Shown: piece after piece, positions 50,256-60,033 of the stretch
How positions within the stretch are numbered: the stretch's first letter is position 1
Layout of the letters: each line of letters opens with the position of its first letter
Source of the DNA: Cohaesibacter sp. ES.047
GTDB lineage: Bacteria > Pseudomonadota > Alphaproteobacteria > Rhizobiales > Cohaesibacteraceae
Length of the DNA stretch: 64,000 nucleotides
Assembly (NCBI RefSeq): GCF_900215505.1
Contig: NZ_LT907844.1
Coordinates: forward strand, 124,001-188,000
Reading direction: 5' to 3'
The notes under the pieces: generated by a model
Databases searched by the model: none
What the model was told of the DNA's origin: nothing
What the model saw: the letters and a program-made list of their open reading frames with translations, nothing else
Program-made: the position numbers and the translations under genes

Positions 50256-52919
50256 TCAGATACGATAGGGCTGTTCTTCGGTGTGCGTAAAATAGCGCCG
50301 GGTCAGGATTTCCGTGAGCAACGGCAATTGGTTCGTCTGGTCTCGCAACAGGCGTTCGAGTTCGGATTCCTCGGCGATCATCTGCTCGATGTCCTTGCCT
50401 TCATCCAGTTGCGGGATCTGCGCTAGCAAATGGCCCTCTGCAAGCTGCAATTGGGACAACAGACTGAGCACCAATCGGTTCTCTTCGCTGCGCTGGCCGA
50501 TTTCAGGCTCCTTGGGCAGCGAGTGGATGTGATCATGAAGGGCTGCAATCTGGAACACCATGGACCGCGGATTGGCCTCGTCGAGCAACAGAAGATCGAT
50601 CACTGCTGGCAGCGATGGCATGATGCGATAGCGCGAGCGATAGGTGATGAAGCTGTCCGCGACTTCAAGAATGAACATCATGCGGCGCGGTGCATCTGCG
50701 GCCATGCCGGATGAGAAGACCAGCCGGCTGAACAGGGAAGACAGATTTTCCGCCCGCTCGATGCGCCGTCCCATATCCAGGAACCGCCAACCATAGTTGC
50801 GAGTCATATTCTCCATGGCAACGCCCGAGAATGCGGCGAGGCTGATGAGCCCTCGATCGATCAGATCGACCACCTGCCCCGAATGTACGAATCCGGGCTG
50901 TTGATGCCAGCGCCGATCCGTGAAGAAGTCATTGAGGATGCGCCACGCGTCAGACGACATGCGATCGCGGGTCAGACCCGCAAGCCGATGCATGTGGAAC
51001 CGGGATTCTTGAAAGCCATGCACCCGCCCCTTGCCATAAAGGATGGTGCGGACCAGTCGCTCGATTTCGTTCATGCCACCGAAACCGGCGTCAAAGATCG
51101 GAGCTTTGGGGGCACGCAGGATCAAGCTGTTGAGGGCCGTCGTGATGGTGCGCTGATCTTCCTCCGGACCACTGTCCTCATTGAGGCGGCTCAAGGCCTG
51201 CCGGCACAGGCGGAATTGCCATTCTGCGCGCTCCACATTGCGGCCCAGCCAGAAAAGATTGTCCGCTATGCGGCTTTGCAACGAGCGTCCGGCGCGGGAA
51301 TAGGCAGATGGGGATTCCCGGCTTGCCCAGATGCTCTCGAACGGTGCGGGTGTCGCATCACTTTGCACCCAAACGTCGCGGGTGATGCCATCGGGCGAAT
51401 AGAGCCCCACGGCCTTCTGGGCACCAAGGGACATCGACAATCCACCGGGCATGACCTGATAGTTCTTGGAACGCCGGAAGGTATAAAAGCGCACGGCAAA
51501 GGATTGCGGCTTGAGGCTGTTTCCGTCCCAACTGGGCGTGGTTGAAAAGTCCATCTTCTTTTCTGCAATCATCTGATTGCCGAACAGCTCGATGCGCTGC
51601 ATGAGCTGTTCCCTGCCCGCTTCGTCAAGTTCGGCCCCGTCGACGGCGGGTCGCACTTCGCCCGGTCGCCCGGATCCTTCATGCGCGTTGGAAATCAGCA
51701 TCTCGTCGAGATTGTCAACCAGATGACTTTTGGAAGCGGGATCACCAAGCCACCAGCGCGGGGCTTCGTGCAGTTTGAGATCCTCGCTCAGCAGATACTG
51801 GCAGATGCGCGGCAAATAGGGCGCAATGCCGCGGTTCTCGACTATGGCCGTGCCAAGCTGGTTGACGATCTTGACACCCATGCCGCGCACGGCGCGCACC
51901 ATGGAGGTGGCACCGTCAAAGCCGGTGGGATCCAGCTCCAAAGGATCGGCTTTGGCACCTTCGATGGACCGGACGATCAGGTCGATGGGTTTCAGACCAG
52001 CAAGTGTTTTCAGGCAGACCTGATTGTTCTGACAAACCAGATCTCCGCCTTCGACAAGCAGATACCCCAGATAGCGGGCCAGATAGGCATGGGAGAAATA
52101 ATCGGGATGATCGGGGCCGGGCGACAGCACCGCGATATGCGGATCATCAACGCCGGACCGATTGATCAGCGTGGTCTGGAGCTGCTGGAAATAGGGCGCA
52201 AGGCGCAAGGCGCGGCTCTCGCGGAACATATTGCTTTCGCAATGGGTGAGCGAAATCCTGTTCGCAAGCGCAAATCCCACTCCGGCAGGGGTTTCGGCAT
52301 GGTTGTCCAGCACCCGCCATGTGCCATCGGGCCCCTTGGCAAGGTCGGAGGCAAAGAACTGCAACCCGTTGGACATATTCTTATGGCCCTGCATCGAGCG
52401 CAGGTAGGTCTTGTCGCTAAAGATCAGGGCTGCAGGAACGAGCCCTTCCCGGATCAGTTTCTGCGGGCCATACAGGTCGAGATTGATGGCGTTGAACAGG
52501 CGCGCTCTTTGAGCAAGCGCAGCTTTCAGCCATTGCCATTCTTCAGGTGAAATGATCAGCGGTGCCAGATCGATCGACCAGGGCTGTTTTGTCTCGTTGG
52601 GATCAGCAAAAAGATCATAGGCAATGCCGGTTTCCCGCACCACCTGATTGAGCTGCTCTGCATGGGATGTGCGTTCATCGGGCGACCAGTTGGAAAAAGA
52701 CTGAAACCAGTTTTGCCAATGAGGCCGAATCTGACCGTTGCTATCCATCATTTCATCATGGATACCGGCCTGCGGCTGATAAAGCAGGGTGGGCATGTTC
52801 AATTGCACCTGTCCGGAGCGATTGGTGCTGCCACCGTTCGAGCTCTGGTTCTCGGTAGGCTTTGACTGGTTTACTTGCATAACGGTTCCGCGGTCATGAG
52901 CCATCCCCCTCAAACTCAT
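50256..52919 (-). CDS. Circularly permuted ATP-grasp ligase fused to an alpha-E domain
   Basis: Cytosolic fusion of 887 aa. Residues about 80-550 are a circularly permuted ATP-grasp (type 2) domain, with NAINLDLYGPQKLIREGLVP, RISLTHCESNMFRESRALRL, SPGPDHPDYFSHAYLARYLG and VEGGDLVCQNNQV. Residues about 560-870 are an alpha-helical alpha-E domain (LFWLGRNVERAEWQFRLCRQ, FLDMGRRIERAENLSSLFSR), which elsewhere is a separate protein. The same two functions are encoded by separate genes farther upstream in this locus. Start codon choice is uncertain: ATG codons at 52919, 52904 and 52880 are all in frame without a decisive ribosome-binding site. A peptide-ligase function is predicted for the family but unproven. 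Confidence 0.9.
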   Translation of the reverse strand: MSLRGMAHDRGTVMQVNQSKPTENQSSNGGSTNRSGQVQLNMPTLLYQPQAGIHDEMMDSNGQIRPHWQNWFQSFSNWSPDERTSHAEQLNQVVRETGIAYDLFADPNETKQPWSIDLAPLIISPEEWQWLKAALAQRARLFNAINLDLYGPQKLIREGLVPAALIFSDKTYLRSMQGHKNMSNGLQFFASDLAKGPDGTWRVLDNHAETPAGVGFALANRISLTHCESNMFRESRALRLAPYFQQLQTTLINRSGVDDPHIAVLSPGPDHPDYFSHAYLARYLGYLLVEGGDLVCQNNQVCLKTLAGLKPIDLIVRSIEGAKADPLELDPTGFDGATSMVRAVRGMGVKIVNQLGTAIVENRGIAPYLPRICQYLLSEDLKLHEAPRWWLGDPASKSHLVDNLDEMLISNAHEGSGRPGEVRPAVDGAELDEAGREQLMQRIELFGNQMIAEKKMDFSTTPSWDGNSLKPQSFAVRFYTFRRSKNYQVMPGGLSMSLGAQKAVGLYSPDGITRDVWVQSDATPAPFESIWASRESPSAYSRAGRSLQSRIADNLFWLGRNVERAEWQFRLCRQALSRLNEDSGPEEDQRTITTALNSLILRAPKAPIFDAGFGGMNEIERLVRTILYGKGRVHGFQESRFHMHRLAGLTRDRMSSDAWRILNDFFTDRRWHQQPGFVHSGQVVDLIDRGLISLAAFSGVAMENMTRNYGWRFLDMGRRIERAENLSSLFSRLVFSSGMAADAPRRMMFILEVADSFITYRSRYRIMPSLPAVIDLLLLDEANPRSMVFQIAALHDHIHSLPKEPEIGQRSEENRLVLSLLSQLQLAEGHLLAQIPQLDEGKDIEQMIAEESELERLLRDQTNQLPLLTEILTRRYFTHTEEQPYRI

Positions 52920-53155
52920 TTTTATGATTATTGTTCTGTTGCCGGTTTTGCTGCGAGTGTTTTACCCCTCGTCCGTTTGCCGGGTCTCTGCTTTTAGCAC
53001 CCCTTGAATGAAAAAACAAAGACAGATAGCGAACTCTATTGCTCTATATTCTAATATCTATGGGTAAAGACAACTTTTACACGAGAAGAGGCGACTATTG
53101 TCGCCCCTTTTACTCTTATCAAAGCCGTCCAGAACTACCTAACATCTTGTCTTTG

Positions 53156-56100
53156 TTACCTAACAGAAGCAAGACGAAGATCCAGCGTGTAAGGAAATTC
53201 CGCATTGTCATCAAGTTTGACCGGATCAAAGAAGCCCGGCGTGTGCCCGATCGTCTCAAATCGTGACAGGCGGCGGCTTTCGGCCTCATAGGCATTGACG
53301 GGGAATGTTTCATAGCCCCGACCACCCGGATGCGCCACGTGATACCGGCAACCACCAAGGGAGCGCATGTTCCATTTGTCGAGCAGATCAAAGGTCAGCG
53401 GCGTATGAACGCCGATCATCGGATGAAGACAGGACGGCGGCTGCCAGGCGCGATAGCGCACACCGGCCACGGCTTCGTCCTGCCGTCCGGTCGGCCGCAG
53501 CGGTATGGCAACTTCGTTGACCGTCAGGATGTGGCGATCCGGATTGAGGCCATTGACCTTGACCTGAACACGTTCAAGTGAGCTGTCGACATATCTGGCG
53601 GTGCCGCCAACGGCTCCCTCCTCACCCAGCACGTTCCATGGCTCGAGGGCCTGACGCAGCTCAACCTGAACGCCGTCATAATTCACCTCACCATAGCGCG
53701 GGAAGCGGAATTCAAAATGTGAGGCAAACCAGTCTTCCTCAAGCTTGAGATCATGGTTGGCCAGATCCAGCAGCACATCCCGGAAATCCTCACGCACATA
53801 GTGGGGCAGCATGAAACGGTCGTGAAGCTGGGTGCCCCAGCGAACAAGCTTGTTACGGCACGGGCGTTCCCACAACCGCGCGATGATGGCCCTGAGCAAC
53901 AGTTGCTGGGCGAGCGACATGCGCTCATGCGGTGGCATCTCGAAGGAGCGGAACTCAACCAGCCCCAAACGCCCCGTCGGCCCATCAGGCGAGAAAAGCT
54001 TGTCGATGCAGATCTCGGCGCGATGGGTGTTGCCTGTCACGTCGATCAACAGGTTGCGGAACAGGCGATCCACCTGCCAGTTTGGAATATATCCCTCGCC
54101 GGGCAATGGCACCTGCTTGAGCGCAATCTCCAACTCGTAGAGCCCTTCGTGGCGGCCCTCATCGACGCGGGGCGCCTGCGAGGTCGGGCCAATGAAGGTG
54201 CCCGAGAAGAGATAGGAGAGGCTGGGGTGGTTCTGCCAATAGGTGATCAGGCTCGCCACCAGATCGGGCCGGCGCAAGAAGGGGCTATCGGACGGAGTAA
54301 CACCTCCCATCACGATATGGTTGCCCCCGCCGGTGCCGGTGTGGCGGCCATCGAGCATGAATTTCTCGGTGCCAAGGCGCGCCAGACGCGCTTCCTCGTA
54401 GAGAACCTGCGTGATCTTGGAGGCTTCCTTCCAACTGGATGCTGGCTGGATATTCACCTCGATCACGCCCGGATCCGGAGTGACCTTGATGACGTTGAGG
54501 CGCGGATCGGACGGCGGCTCGTAGCCCTCGATATGGACGGGCTGACCGACGGATTTGGCCGCATCCTCGATGGCCGCGACCATGGCGGCATAGTCTTCTG
54601 CATTGTTAAGCGGCGGCATGAAGATGCACAAATGCCCGTCACGCGGCTCCACCGTAAGGGCCGTGCGCACATGACCGGGCACCTCGTTGAGCGGAATGAA
54701 GGTGTTTTCCCGGGTCTCGTGCCGCTCGACTTCAGGTGCTTCAAGCAGCTTGGCCGGATCGGTTTTCTTGAGCTTTTCGCGGCTCTTGAAGGGTTGTCGG
54801 CGGTCACGCAGCAGAGCTTCACGCGCGGGCAGTGCCGCGTGGGCCGCATGGGGATCCATTGGCATCACATGCGGAAACTCGGTTTCGGGAATGTAGGTCA
54901 GGGAGCCGAGCGGCAGACGGAAGCCGACCGGAGAATCGCCGGGGATGATATAGAGTTTTTCGCGGCGGAATTTCCAAACTTCCGACATCCACGAGCGGCC
55001 ATAGACCTCGGAGTTCCACGCCTGAACCGGCAGCACGAAGCCGACGGGATCAGCCAGCCCCTGCTCGAAGACCTTGACGATGCGGGCCCGCTCGATGGGA
55101 TCGTCGATCTTGTTGTTCGCCGGATCGATACCAATTGGCAGCTTCTGCTCGACGAGAGCAAAATGGGCAGGATCCTCATAGGCGGGCAGGATGCATTTGG
55201 GATCGATCTTGAGATTTTCGACCAGCTTGTAGATGAATTTCTGAGCGACCTTGTGGTCGGCGGGATGTTTCGGGGTCTCCTGATCAATCAGTGCAGGATC
55301 TTCCCAAAGCGGTTCTTCATCGGCCCGCCAATAAAGCGCGAAGGCCCAACGCGGCAGCTGCTCGCCGGGGTACCATTTGCCCTGACCAAAATGCAAAAGG
55401 CCTCCCGGGGCAAAGCGATCACGCAAGCGGCGAATGAGATTTTCCGCATAATAACGCTTGCTCGGTCCGACGGCTGCTGTGTTCCATTCATCCCCTTCAT
55501 AGTCATCGATGGAGATAAAGGTCGGCTCGCCGCCCATGGTCAATCGGACATCGCCCTCGACAAGCCGCTCGTCGACCGCCTCGCCCATCGCGTTGATATC
55601 GGCCCATTGCTCGTCGGTGTATGGCTTGGTCACGCGCGGACGTTCGAAGATGCGCTTGACCTCCATTTCGAATTCGAACTCGACTTCGGCCTTCTCATGA
55701 GCACCGTTGATGGGAGCGGCGGACACCGGATGCGGCGTCGCGGCAAGCGGAATGTGGCTTTCGCCGGTCAGAAGACCGGAGGTCGGATCGAGACCGATCC
55801 AGCCCGCACCGGGAACATAGACCTCGGTCCAGGCATGCAGATCGGTGAAGTCATGATCGGTGCCTTCCGGGCCTTCCAGCGGCTTGACGTCAGGCTTGAG
55901 CTGAATGAGGTAGCCAGAGGTAAAGCGGGCCGCCAGCCCGAGACGGCGCAGCACGTTGACCAGCAACCAGGCACTGTCGCGGCAAGAGCCTGAGCCGTTT
56001 TCCAACGTTTCCTCTGGCTTCTGAACGCCCGGTTCCATGCGGATGAGATAATCGATCTTCTGCTCGACAATCTGGTTGGTCTGCACAAGCAGATCAATGG

Positions 56101-56536
56101 TCTTGAGATCCTTCTTGTCTTTCCAGAGCGGCTCGACCTCGGTCATCAATTGCTCGAACAGGGGCGTCGACGGCCCTTCCTCAAGATAAGGCGTCAGATC
56201 CTTTTTCTCTTCTGCCGAATAGGTGAAGGGGAAAAGCTCGGCGGCTTCCTCGATGAAGAAATCAAAGGGGTTGATCACGGCCATTTCCGTGACCAGATCG
56301 ACGGTCACCTCGAAGAAATCCACCTTCTCGGGGAACACGATGCGCGCCATGAAATTGCCGAAAGCATCCTGCTGCCAGTTGATCCAATGCTCTGCCGGTT
56401 CAACCTTGAGGGAGTAGGACAGAAGCTGGTTGCGGGTGTGAGGAGCCGGGCGCAGACGAATGATCTGGGCACCCATTCGGGTCGGCCGATCATAGCTGTA
56501 TTTCGTTCTATGCGTCAAAGCTGCATGAATGGACAT
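53156..56536 (-). CDS. Transglutaminase-DUF2126 fusion protein
   Basis: Cytosolic protein of 1126 aa. The N-terminal 290 residues form a bacterial transglutaminase with a beta-strand region (AALTHRTKYSYDRPTRMGAQ) and the catalytic Cys in NGSGSCRDSAWLLVNVLRRL (about 170), His in FTDLHAWTEVYVPGAGW (about 210) and Asp in GLDPTSGL. The remaining 800 residues are DUF2126, with RLTMGGEPTFISIDDYEGDE (about 325), FGQGKWYPGEQLPRWAFALY, LDGRHTGTGGGNHIVMGGVT (about 735) and RAEICIDKLFSPDGPTGRLG. This layout is conserved and nearly always adjoins alpha-E and ATP-grasp genes. DUF2126 has no proven reaction. Confidence 0.92.
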   Translation of the reverse strand: MSIHAALTHRTKYSYDRPTRMGAQIIRLRPAPHTRNQLLSYSLKVEPAEHWINWQQDAFGNFMARIVFPEKVDFFEVTVDLVTEMAVINPFDFFIEEAAELFPFTYSAEEKKDLTPYLEEGPSTPLFEQLMTEVEPLWKDKKDLKTIDLLVQTNQIVEQKIDYLIRMEPGVQKPEETLENGSGSCRDSAWLLVNVLRRLGLAARFTSGYLIQLKPDVKPLEGPEGTDHDFTDLHAWTEVYVPGAGWIGLDPTSGLLTGESHIPLAATPHPVSAAPINGAHEKAEVEFEFEMEVKRIFERPRVTKPYTDEQWADINAMGEAVDERLVEGDVRLTMGGEPTFISIDDYEGDEWNTAAVGPSKRYYAENLIRRLRDRFAPGGLLHFGQGKWYPGEQLPRWAFALYWRADEEPLWEDPALIDQETPKHPADHKVAQKFIYKLVENLKIDPKCILPAYEDPAHFALVEQKLPIGIDPANNKIDDPIERARIVKVFEQGLADPVGFVLPVQAWNSEVYGRSWMSEVWKFRREKLYIIPGDSPVGFRLPLGSLTYIPETEFPHVMPMDPHAAHAALPAREALLRDRRQPFKSREKLKKTDPAKLLEAPEVERHETRENTFIPLNEVPGHVRTALTVEPRDGHLCIFMPPLNNAEDYAAMVAAIEDAAKSVGQPVHIEGYEPPSDPRLNVIKVTPDPGVIEVNIQPASSWKEASKITQVLYEEARLARLGTEKFMLDGRHTGTGGGNHIVMGGVTPSDSPFLRRPDLVASLITYWQNHPSLSYLFSGTFIGPTSQAPRVDEGRHEGLYELEIALKQVPLPGEGYIPNWQVDRLFRNLLIDVTGNTHRAEICIDKLFSPDGPTGRLGLVEFRSFEMPPHERMSLAQQLLLRAIIARLWERPCRNKLVRWGTQLHDRFMLPHYVREDFRDVLLDLANHDLKLEEDWFASHFEFRFPRYGEVNYDGVQVELRQALEPWNVLGEEGAVGGTARYVDSSLERVQVKVNGLNPDRHILTVNEVAIPLRPTGRQDEAVAGVRYRAWQPPSCLHPMIGVHTPLTFDLLDKWNMRSLGGCRYHVAHPGGRGYETFPVNAYEAESRRLSRFETIGHTPGFFDPVKLDDNAEFPYTLDLRLASVR

Positions 56537-56732
56537 TATAATGAGCCTTTATTGATTTGCCCCGATATCGGAAGTCGTTTCACTCAAATACGTATGATCC
56601 GCAAAGGATCTGACCGTTTCCCCTTGTTCCCTGCTGGCGGGTTGGGGAAAACGCTCTGGTATTGCCTGTTTGCTATCTTTATCATCTTTGCCACTGGGTC
56701 ATCTTTGCCACTGGCGCGATCCACCGGATGCG

Positions 56733-57737
56733 CTAGGTCTGGCTTTGACTTTGCGTCTGCTCTGTTTTTGTAGACAGATCACCATGTCCAAAGAATGACT
56801 TGCCCAAACTGCCTGTCACAGCCATCAGACGGTTTTGCACCTTATCATTGAAGCCGTGGAACCGCAGATGCAGATGCGGATCCTGAGATGCGGCCTCAAG
56901 CTCGTACAAGAGCATTTCCACCTCCTCATAGCTCTGGGCCACATGGCGCAGATGAAAGCCGAGATAGAGGTCATTCAGAACCACCTGCATCTCTCCGATA
57001 CAATGGGCAAGCGAACGCGGGAACCCCTGATTGAACATCAGGAAGTCGGCGACCTTCTTGGGGTCGAGGCGCCCAGCATGGGTGCGCTGATAGGCATGGT
57101 AGGCCTCGAAGGAATGCAACAGAAGCTTCCAGAATTCAGCCTCCGACCCAAGGGCCATGCTGTTTCCGCCGGTTTGAGAGGCCACCTGCGCAATTTTGAC
57201 ATCCAGCAGTCGGCTTGTCTGATCGGCCCGTTCGATCCAGAGGCCAAGCTGATAGAAGCGCCACCCCGCGTCCCGATAATAGCTGCCCTCGGTCACGCCC
57301 ATGATGGCATCACACCGACGGGCGATGGCCTCACAGGTCCGCGACAGACGGGCGGCATCAAGATCCCGCTCTCCCAGATCGCGCATATCATTATAGATCA
57401 CGTTTACGTAGGACCACATCGACACCGAGATCAGCGGGCGCAACAGGCGTGCATTCTCGCGCGCTGCCCACAGACAGGACAGGATCGAGCCCGGGTTCTC
57501 CCGGTCGGTGATGTAAAAGTGCGCAATCTTCTGGGCGGTCACTGTGCCGTAACGCTCGGCATAGCGCTCGTGATCCACATAGAGATTGAGGATCGAGGAC
57601 CAGTTTTCCTGGTTGGACTGGTCCTGCCAGAAGCTGGCCTGCACATTCAGTATGCGGGCAAGACTCTTGGACCGCTCTATATAGCGGGCGAACCAGAACA
57701 GGGCTTCTGCGTATCGGCTGAGCAACATGGTAGACAT
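56733..57737 (-). CDS. Alpha-E domain protein
   Basis: All-helical cytosolic protein of 334 aa belonging to the alpha-E (DUF403) family. It starts MSTMLLSRYAEALFWFARYIERSKSLARIL, the conserved FW.ARYIERAE-type segment, and has LRPLISVSMWSYVNVIYNDM and RFYQLGLWIERADQTSRLLD (about residue 175) as further signatures. The start overlaps the stop of the ATP-grasp gene by one nucleotide, so the two are coupled. Its gene partner and context suggest it acts with the ATP-grasp ligase, in the way its homologue is fused to one a few genes downstream. About 195 bp separate it from the next gene. Confidence 0.92.
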   Translation of the reverse strand: MSTMLLSRYAEALFWFARYIERSKSLARILNVQASFWQDQSNQENWSSILNLYVDHERYAERYGTVTAQKIAHFYITDRENPGSILSCLWAARENARLLRPLISVSMWSYVNVIYNDMRDLGERDLDAARLSRTCEAIARRCDAIMGVTEGSYYRDAGWRFYQLGLWIERADQTSRLLDVKIAQVASQTGGNSMALGSEAEFWKLLLHSFEAYHAYQRTHAGRLDPKKVADFLMFNQGFPRSLAHCIGEMQVVLNDLYLGFHLRHVAQSYEEVEMLLYELEAASQDPHLHLRFHGFNDKVQNRLMAVTGSLGKSFFGHGDLSTKTEQTQSQSQT

Positions 57738-59218
57738 TAGAGATCTCCTTTTGCTGCTGTCGGCGTGATGCCGGAGCCCGTATCTTCGGCCAGCACCCAA
57801 GTGTCCTTGGTACCGCCGCCCTGAGACGAGTTGACGATGATGGAACCCTCCTTGAGTGCGACGCGGGTCAGCCCGCCGGGCAAGACCCATGTTCCCCTGC
57901 CCGTGACGGCAAAGGGGCGCAGATCGACGTGGCGCGGCACCAGTTGGTTCTCGCCAAGGGTTGGACAGACCGACAAAGAAATCATCGGCTGTGAGATGAA
58001 ATTCTCAGGCTTCTTGAGCAAGGCAGCCCGTGCTTCCTCGAGCTGTTCCTTGCTTGCCTTGGGGCCGATGGTGATGCCGTACCCGCCGGATTCCCCGACC
58101 GGCTTGACCACCAGATCAGCAAGGTTGTCCAGCGTGTATTGCAAGGCGTCGGGCTCGCGGCAGATGTTGGTTTCCACATTGCCAAGGATCGGCTCTTCGC
58201 CGAGAAAATACTTGATGATGCGCGGCATGTAAGCATAGACCGCCTTGTCATCGGCAACCCCTGTACCGATCGCATTGGCAATGGTGACGTTGCCAGCAAG
58301 CATCGACTTGATCAGACCGCTGACGCCAAGCACGGAATCAGGCCGGAAGCTCTCGGGGTCAAGGAATTCATCATCGATGCGCCGATAAATCACATCCACG
58401 CGCCGGGGGCCCGCAATCGTTTTCATGTAGATCTTGTCGTCATCGCAGAAAAGATCGCTGCCTTCCACGACGGGCACGCCCATTTCACGCGCCAGAAAGA
58501 TATGTTCGAAATAGGCTGAATTGAACATGCCCGGCGACATGACAACGACCTGCGGATCATCCTTGTCGCGGCACCCGTCCGGCGCGGTCTCGGCCAGTTT
58601 TTCGAACAGGTTGCGGCCATAGTCAGAGACCTTGCGCAGCTTGAGATCAGCCATCAGATCCGGGAAGGATCGCTCCATCAGATGGCGGTTCTCAACCACG
58701 TAGGACACACCGGAGGGCGAGCGCACATTGTCTTCAAGAACCAGAAAATCCCCATTGTCATCGCGAATGATGTCTGTTCCGGCGATGTGGGTATAGACGC
58801 CGGCGGCCGGCGTGAAGCCCATCATCTGCTTGCGGAAATTGGAATTTCCCAGCACCAGATCAGCCGGCACGATCCCGTCCTTGATGACGCGTTGGTCATT
58901 ATAGATATCATGCAGAAAGGCATTGATCGCAGCAACACGCTGGATGACACCCCGATCCAGAATGTCCCATTCGCCTGCCGTCAGGATGCGCGGAATAATG
59001 TCGAAGGGTAACACCCGGTCAATGACATCCTTGTCGCTATAGACTGTGAAAGTCACCCCCAGATTGAACAGTTCGAGATCGGCCTCCTTGGATCGCAAGG
59101 CGAGGTTTTCAACATCCGCACCATCGAAGCGTCGCCAGATTTCTTCAAGCTTGGGACTGCGTTCCGACATATTGCTGGACATTTCACAGAACAGCTTGCC
59201 CGGATCATATTGAGTCAC
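57737..59218 (-). CDS. Circularly permuted ATP-grasp type 2 protein
   Basis: Cytosolic ATP-grasp protein of 493 aa. Signatures include FDIIPRILTAGEWDILDRGV (about 80-99), INAFLHDIYNDQRVIKDGIV, AGTDIIRDDNGDFLVLEDNV with RSPSGVSYVVENR, MSPGMFNSAYFEHIFLAREM and NAIGTGVADDKAVYAYMPRI, then DLVVKPVGESGGYG, the glycine-rich ATP-binding region placed unusually late because the fold is permuted. A GTG at 59218 is chosen because GAAAGGTGAAC precedes it and no ATG is available before residue 13. It is the first gene of the five-gene minus-strand locus. A peptide-bond-forming ligase role is predicted from family knowledge. Confidence 0.9.
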   Translation of the reverse strand: MTQYDPGKLFCEMSSNMSERSPKLEEIWRRFDGADVENLALRSKEADLELFNLGVTFTVYSDKDVIDRVLPFDIIPRILTAGEWDILDRGVIQRVAAINAFLHDIYNDQRVIKDGIVPADLVLGNSNFRKQMMGFTPAAGVYTHIAGTDIIRDDNGDFLVLEDNVRSPSGVSYVVENRHLMERSFPDLMADLKLRKVSDYGRNLFEKLAETAPDGCRDKDDPQVVVMSPGMFNSAYFEHIFLAREMGVPVVEGSDLFCDDDKIYMKTIAGPRRVDVIYRRIDDEFLDPESFRPDSVLGVSGLIKSMLAGNVTIANAIGTGVADDKAVYAYMPRIIKYFLGEEPILGNVETNICREPDALQYTLDNLADLVVKPVGESGGYGITIGPKASKEQLEEARAALLKKPENFISQPMISLSVCPTLGENQLVPRHVDLRPFAVTGRGTWVLPGGLTRVALKEGSIIVNSSQGGGTKDTWVLAEDTGSGITPTAAKGDL

Positions 59219-60033
59219 GCGGTTCACCTTTCTTTCGGCATTCCAATCACCTGATGAATCAAGTGACATGCCGATACGCCATAGTTTTCTGCGATGGTTT
59301 CCCTCCCTCAAGAGCGATTCAATCGAGGTCGCATCCCCACTGCATTTGTTGCAACACCAGCCCACACGACGGATGCCTCGTTGCTGTTGCCGTCCAATTC
59401 ATGAGCAAGTTCTGGACCACACTTGTCAGTTGTCGAACAAACCTGCACCATTTCAGCATGTTATGGGCTTTCGAAGAGCGAATCCATTAGACATTCAACC
59501 TTTGGTGCCTATATTCCGACCAAAACCACTGGGTCTCAGCGCTCAAAAATGCGCCTTTGTGCCTATCAATTGCGCATACATGCCAATCTGCTGCGCGCTG
59601 ATACCAGACTAACTCAGCGGCCTTCCATTTCTCGTGCAAAAGACAGCCCTCATTCGAACCACAAGCCCGAAAAAAGGGCAAAAGACCTCCTGTTTCCAAC
59701 CTTTCCACGAACTTTTGGGGAGGAATCAAAAAAAAATTACTCTTACGCTTACGTAATATAGAGCACCCCTATCAAGCCGCAGTTTGCCTCGTTTTTTGCT
59801 TTCTCTTGGACCAATGAAGGACAAAACGCGCCACTTCCTAGCCTTTGGTCTATTCAACGGTTTGATCTTGATCGTTTATCTTGGTGGAGTAAGGCGGTAA
59901 TACTTTAGTCGTTGAGGATCTGGACGCCCGAAATCCGGGTATTTCCGGATACCCTGCGGGGAATACCCCGCCGTTCCTCGAAAGAAAAAATGCAGCGCCC
60001 AACCCGGGCGCGCTCTAGCAAAGCGGTTATATT
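59219..60033 (+). promoter_or_regulatory. Gene-free divergent region and mmdA leader with two hairpins
   Basis: This 815-bp region between the ATP-grasp gene and mmdA holds no credible gene. Near its right end are two tandem hairpins: ATCCGG/CCGGAT or the competing GGGTAT/ATACCC (59933-59954), then GCGGGG/CCCCGC (59956-59971). They lie 60-100 bp before mmdA, whose ATG has no clear Shine-Dalgarno site. An imperfect FNR-like sequence TTGAT-CTTG-ATCGT is at 59862-59875. The hairpins could control translation of mmdA. Confidence 0.4.

Noticed and set aside
53753-55993. Long open frame of 746 codons on the plus strand
   Set aside because: Antisense to the transglutaminase-DUF2126 gene, which has catalytic motifs; the antisense product has none.
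59862-59875. FNR-like TTGAT-CTTG-ATCGT before mmdA
   Set aside because: Two of the ten conserved bases are wrong, both in one half-site, so it is not reported as a binding site.
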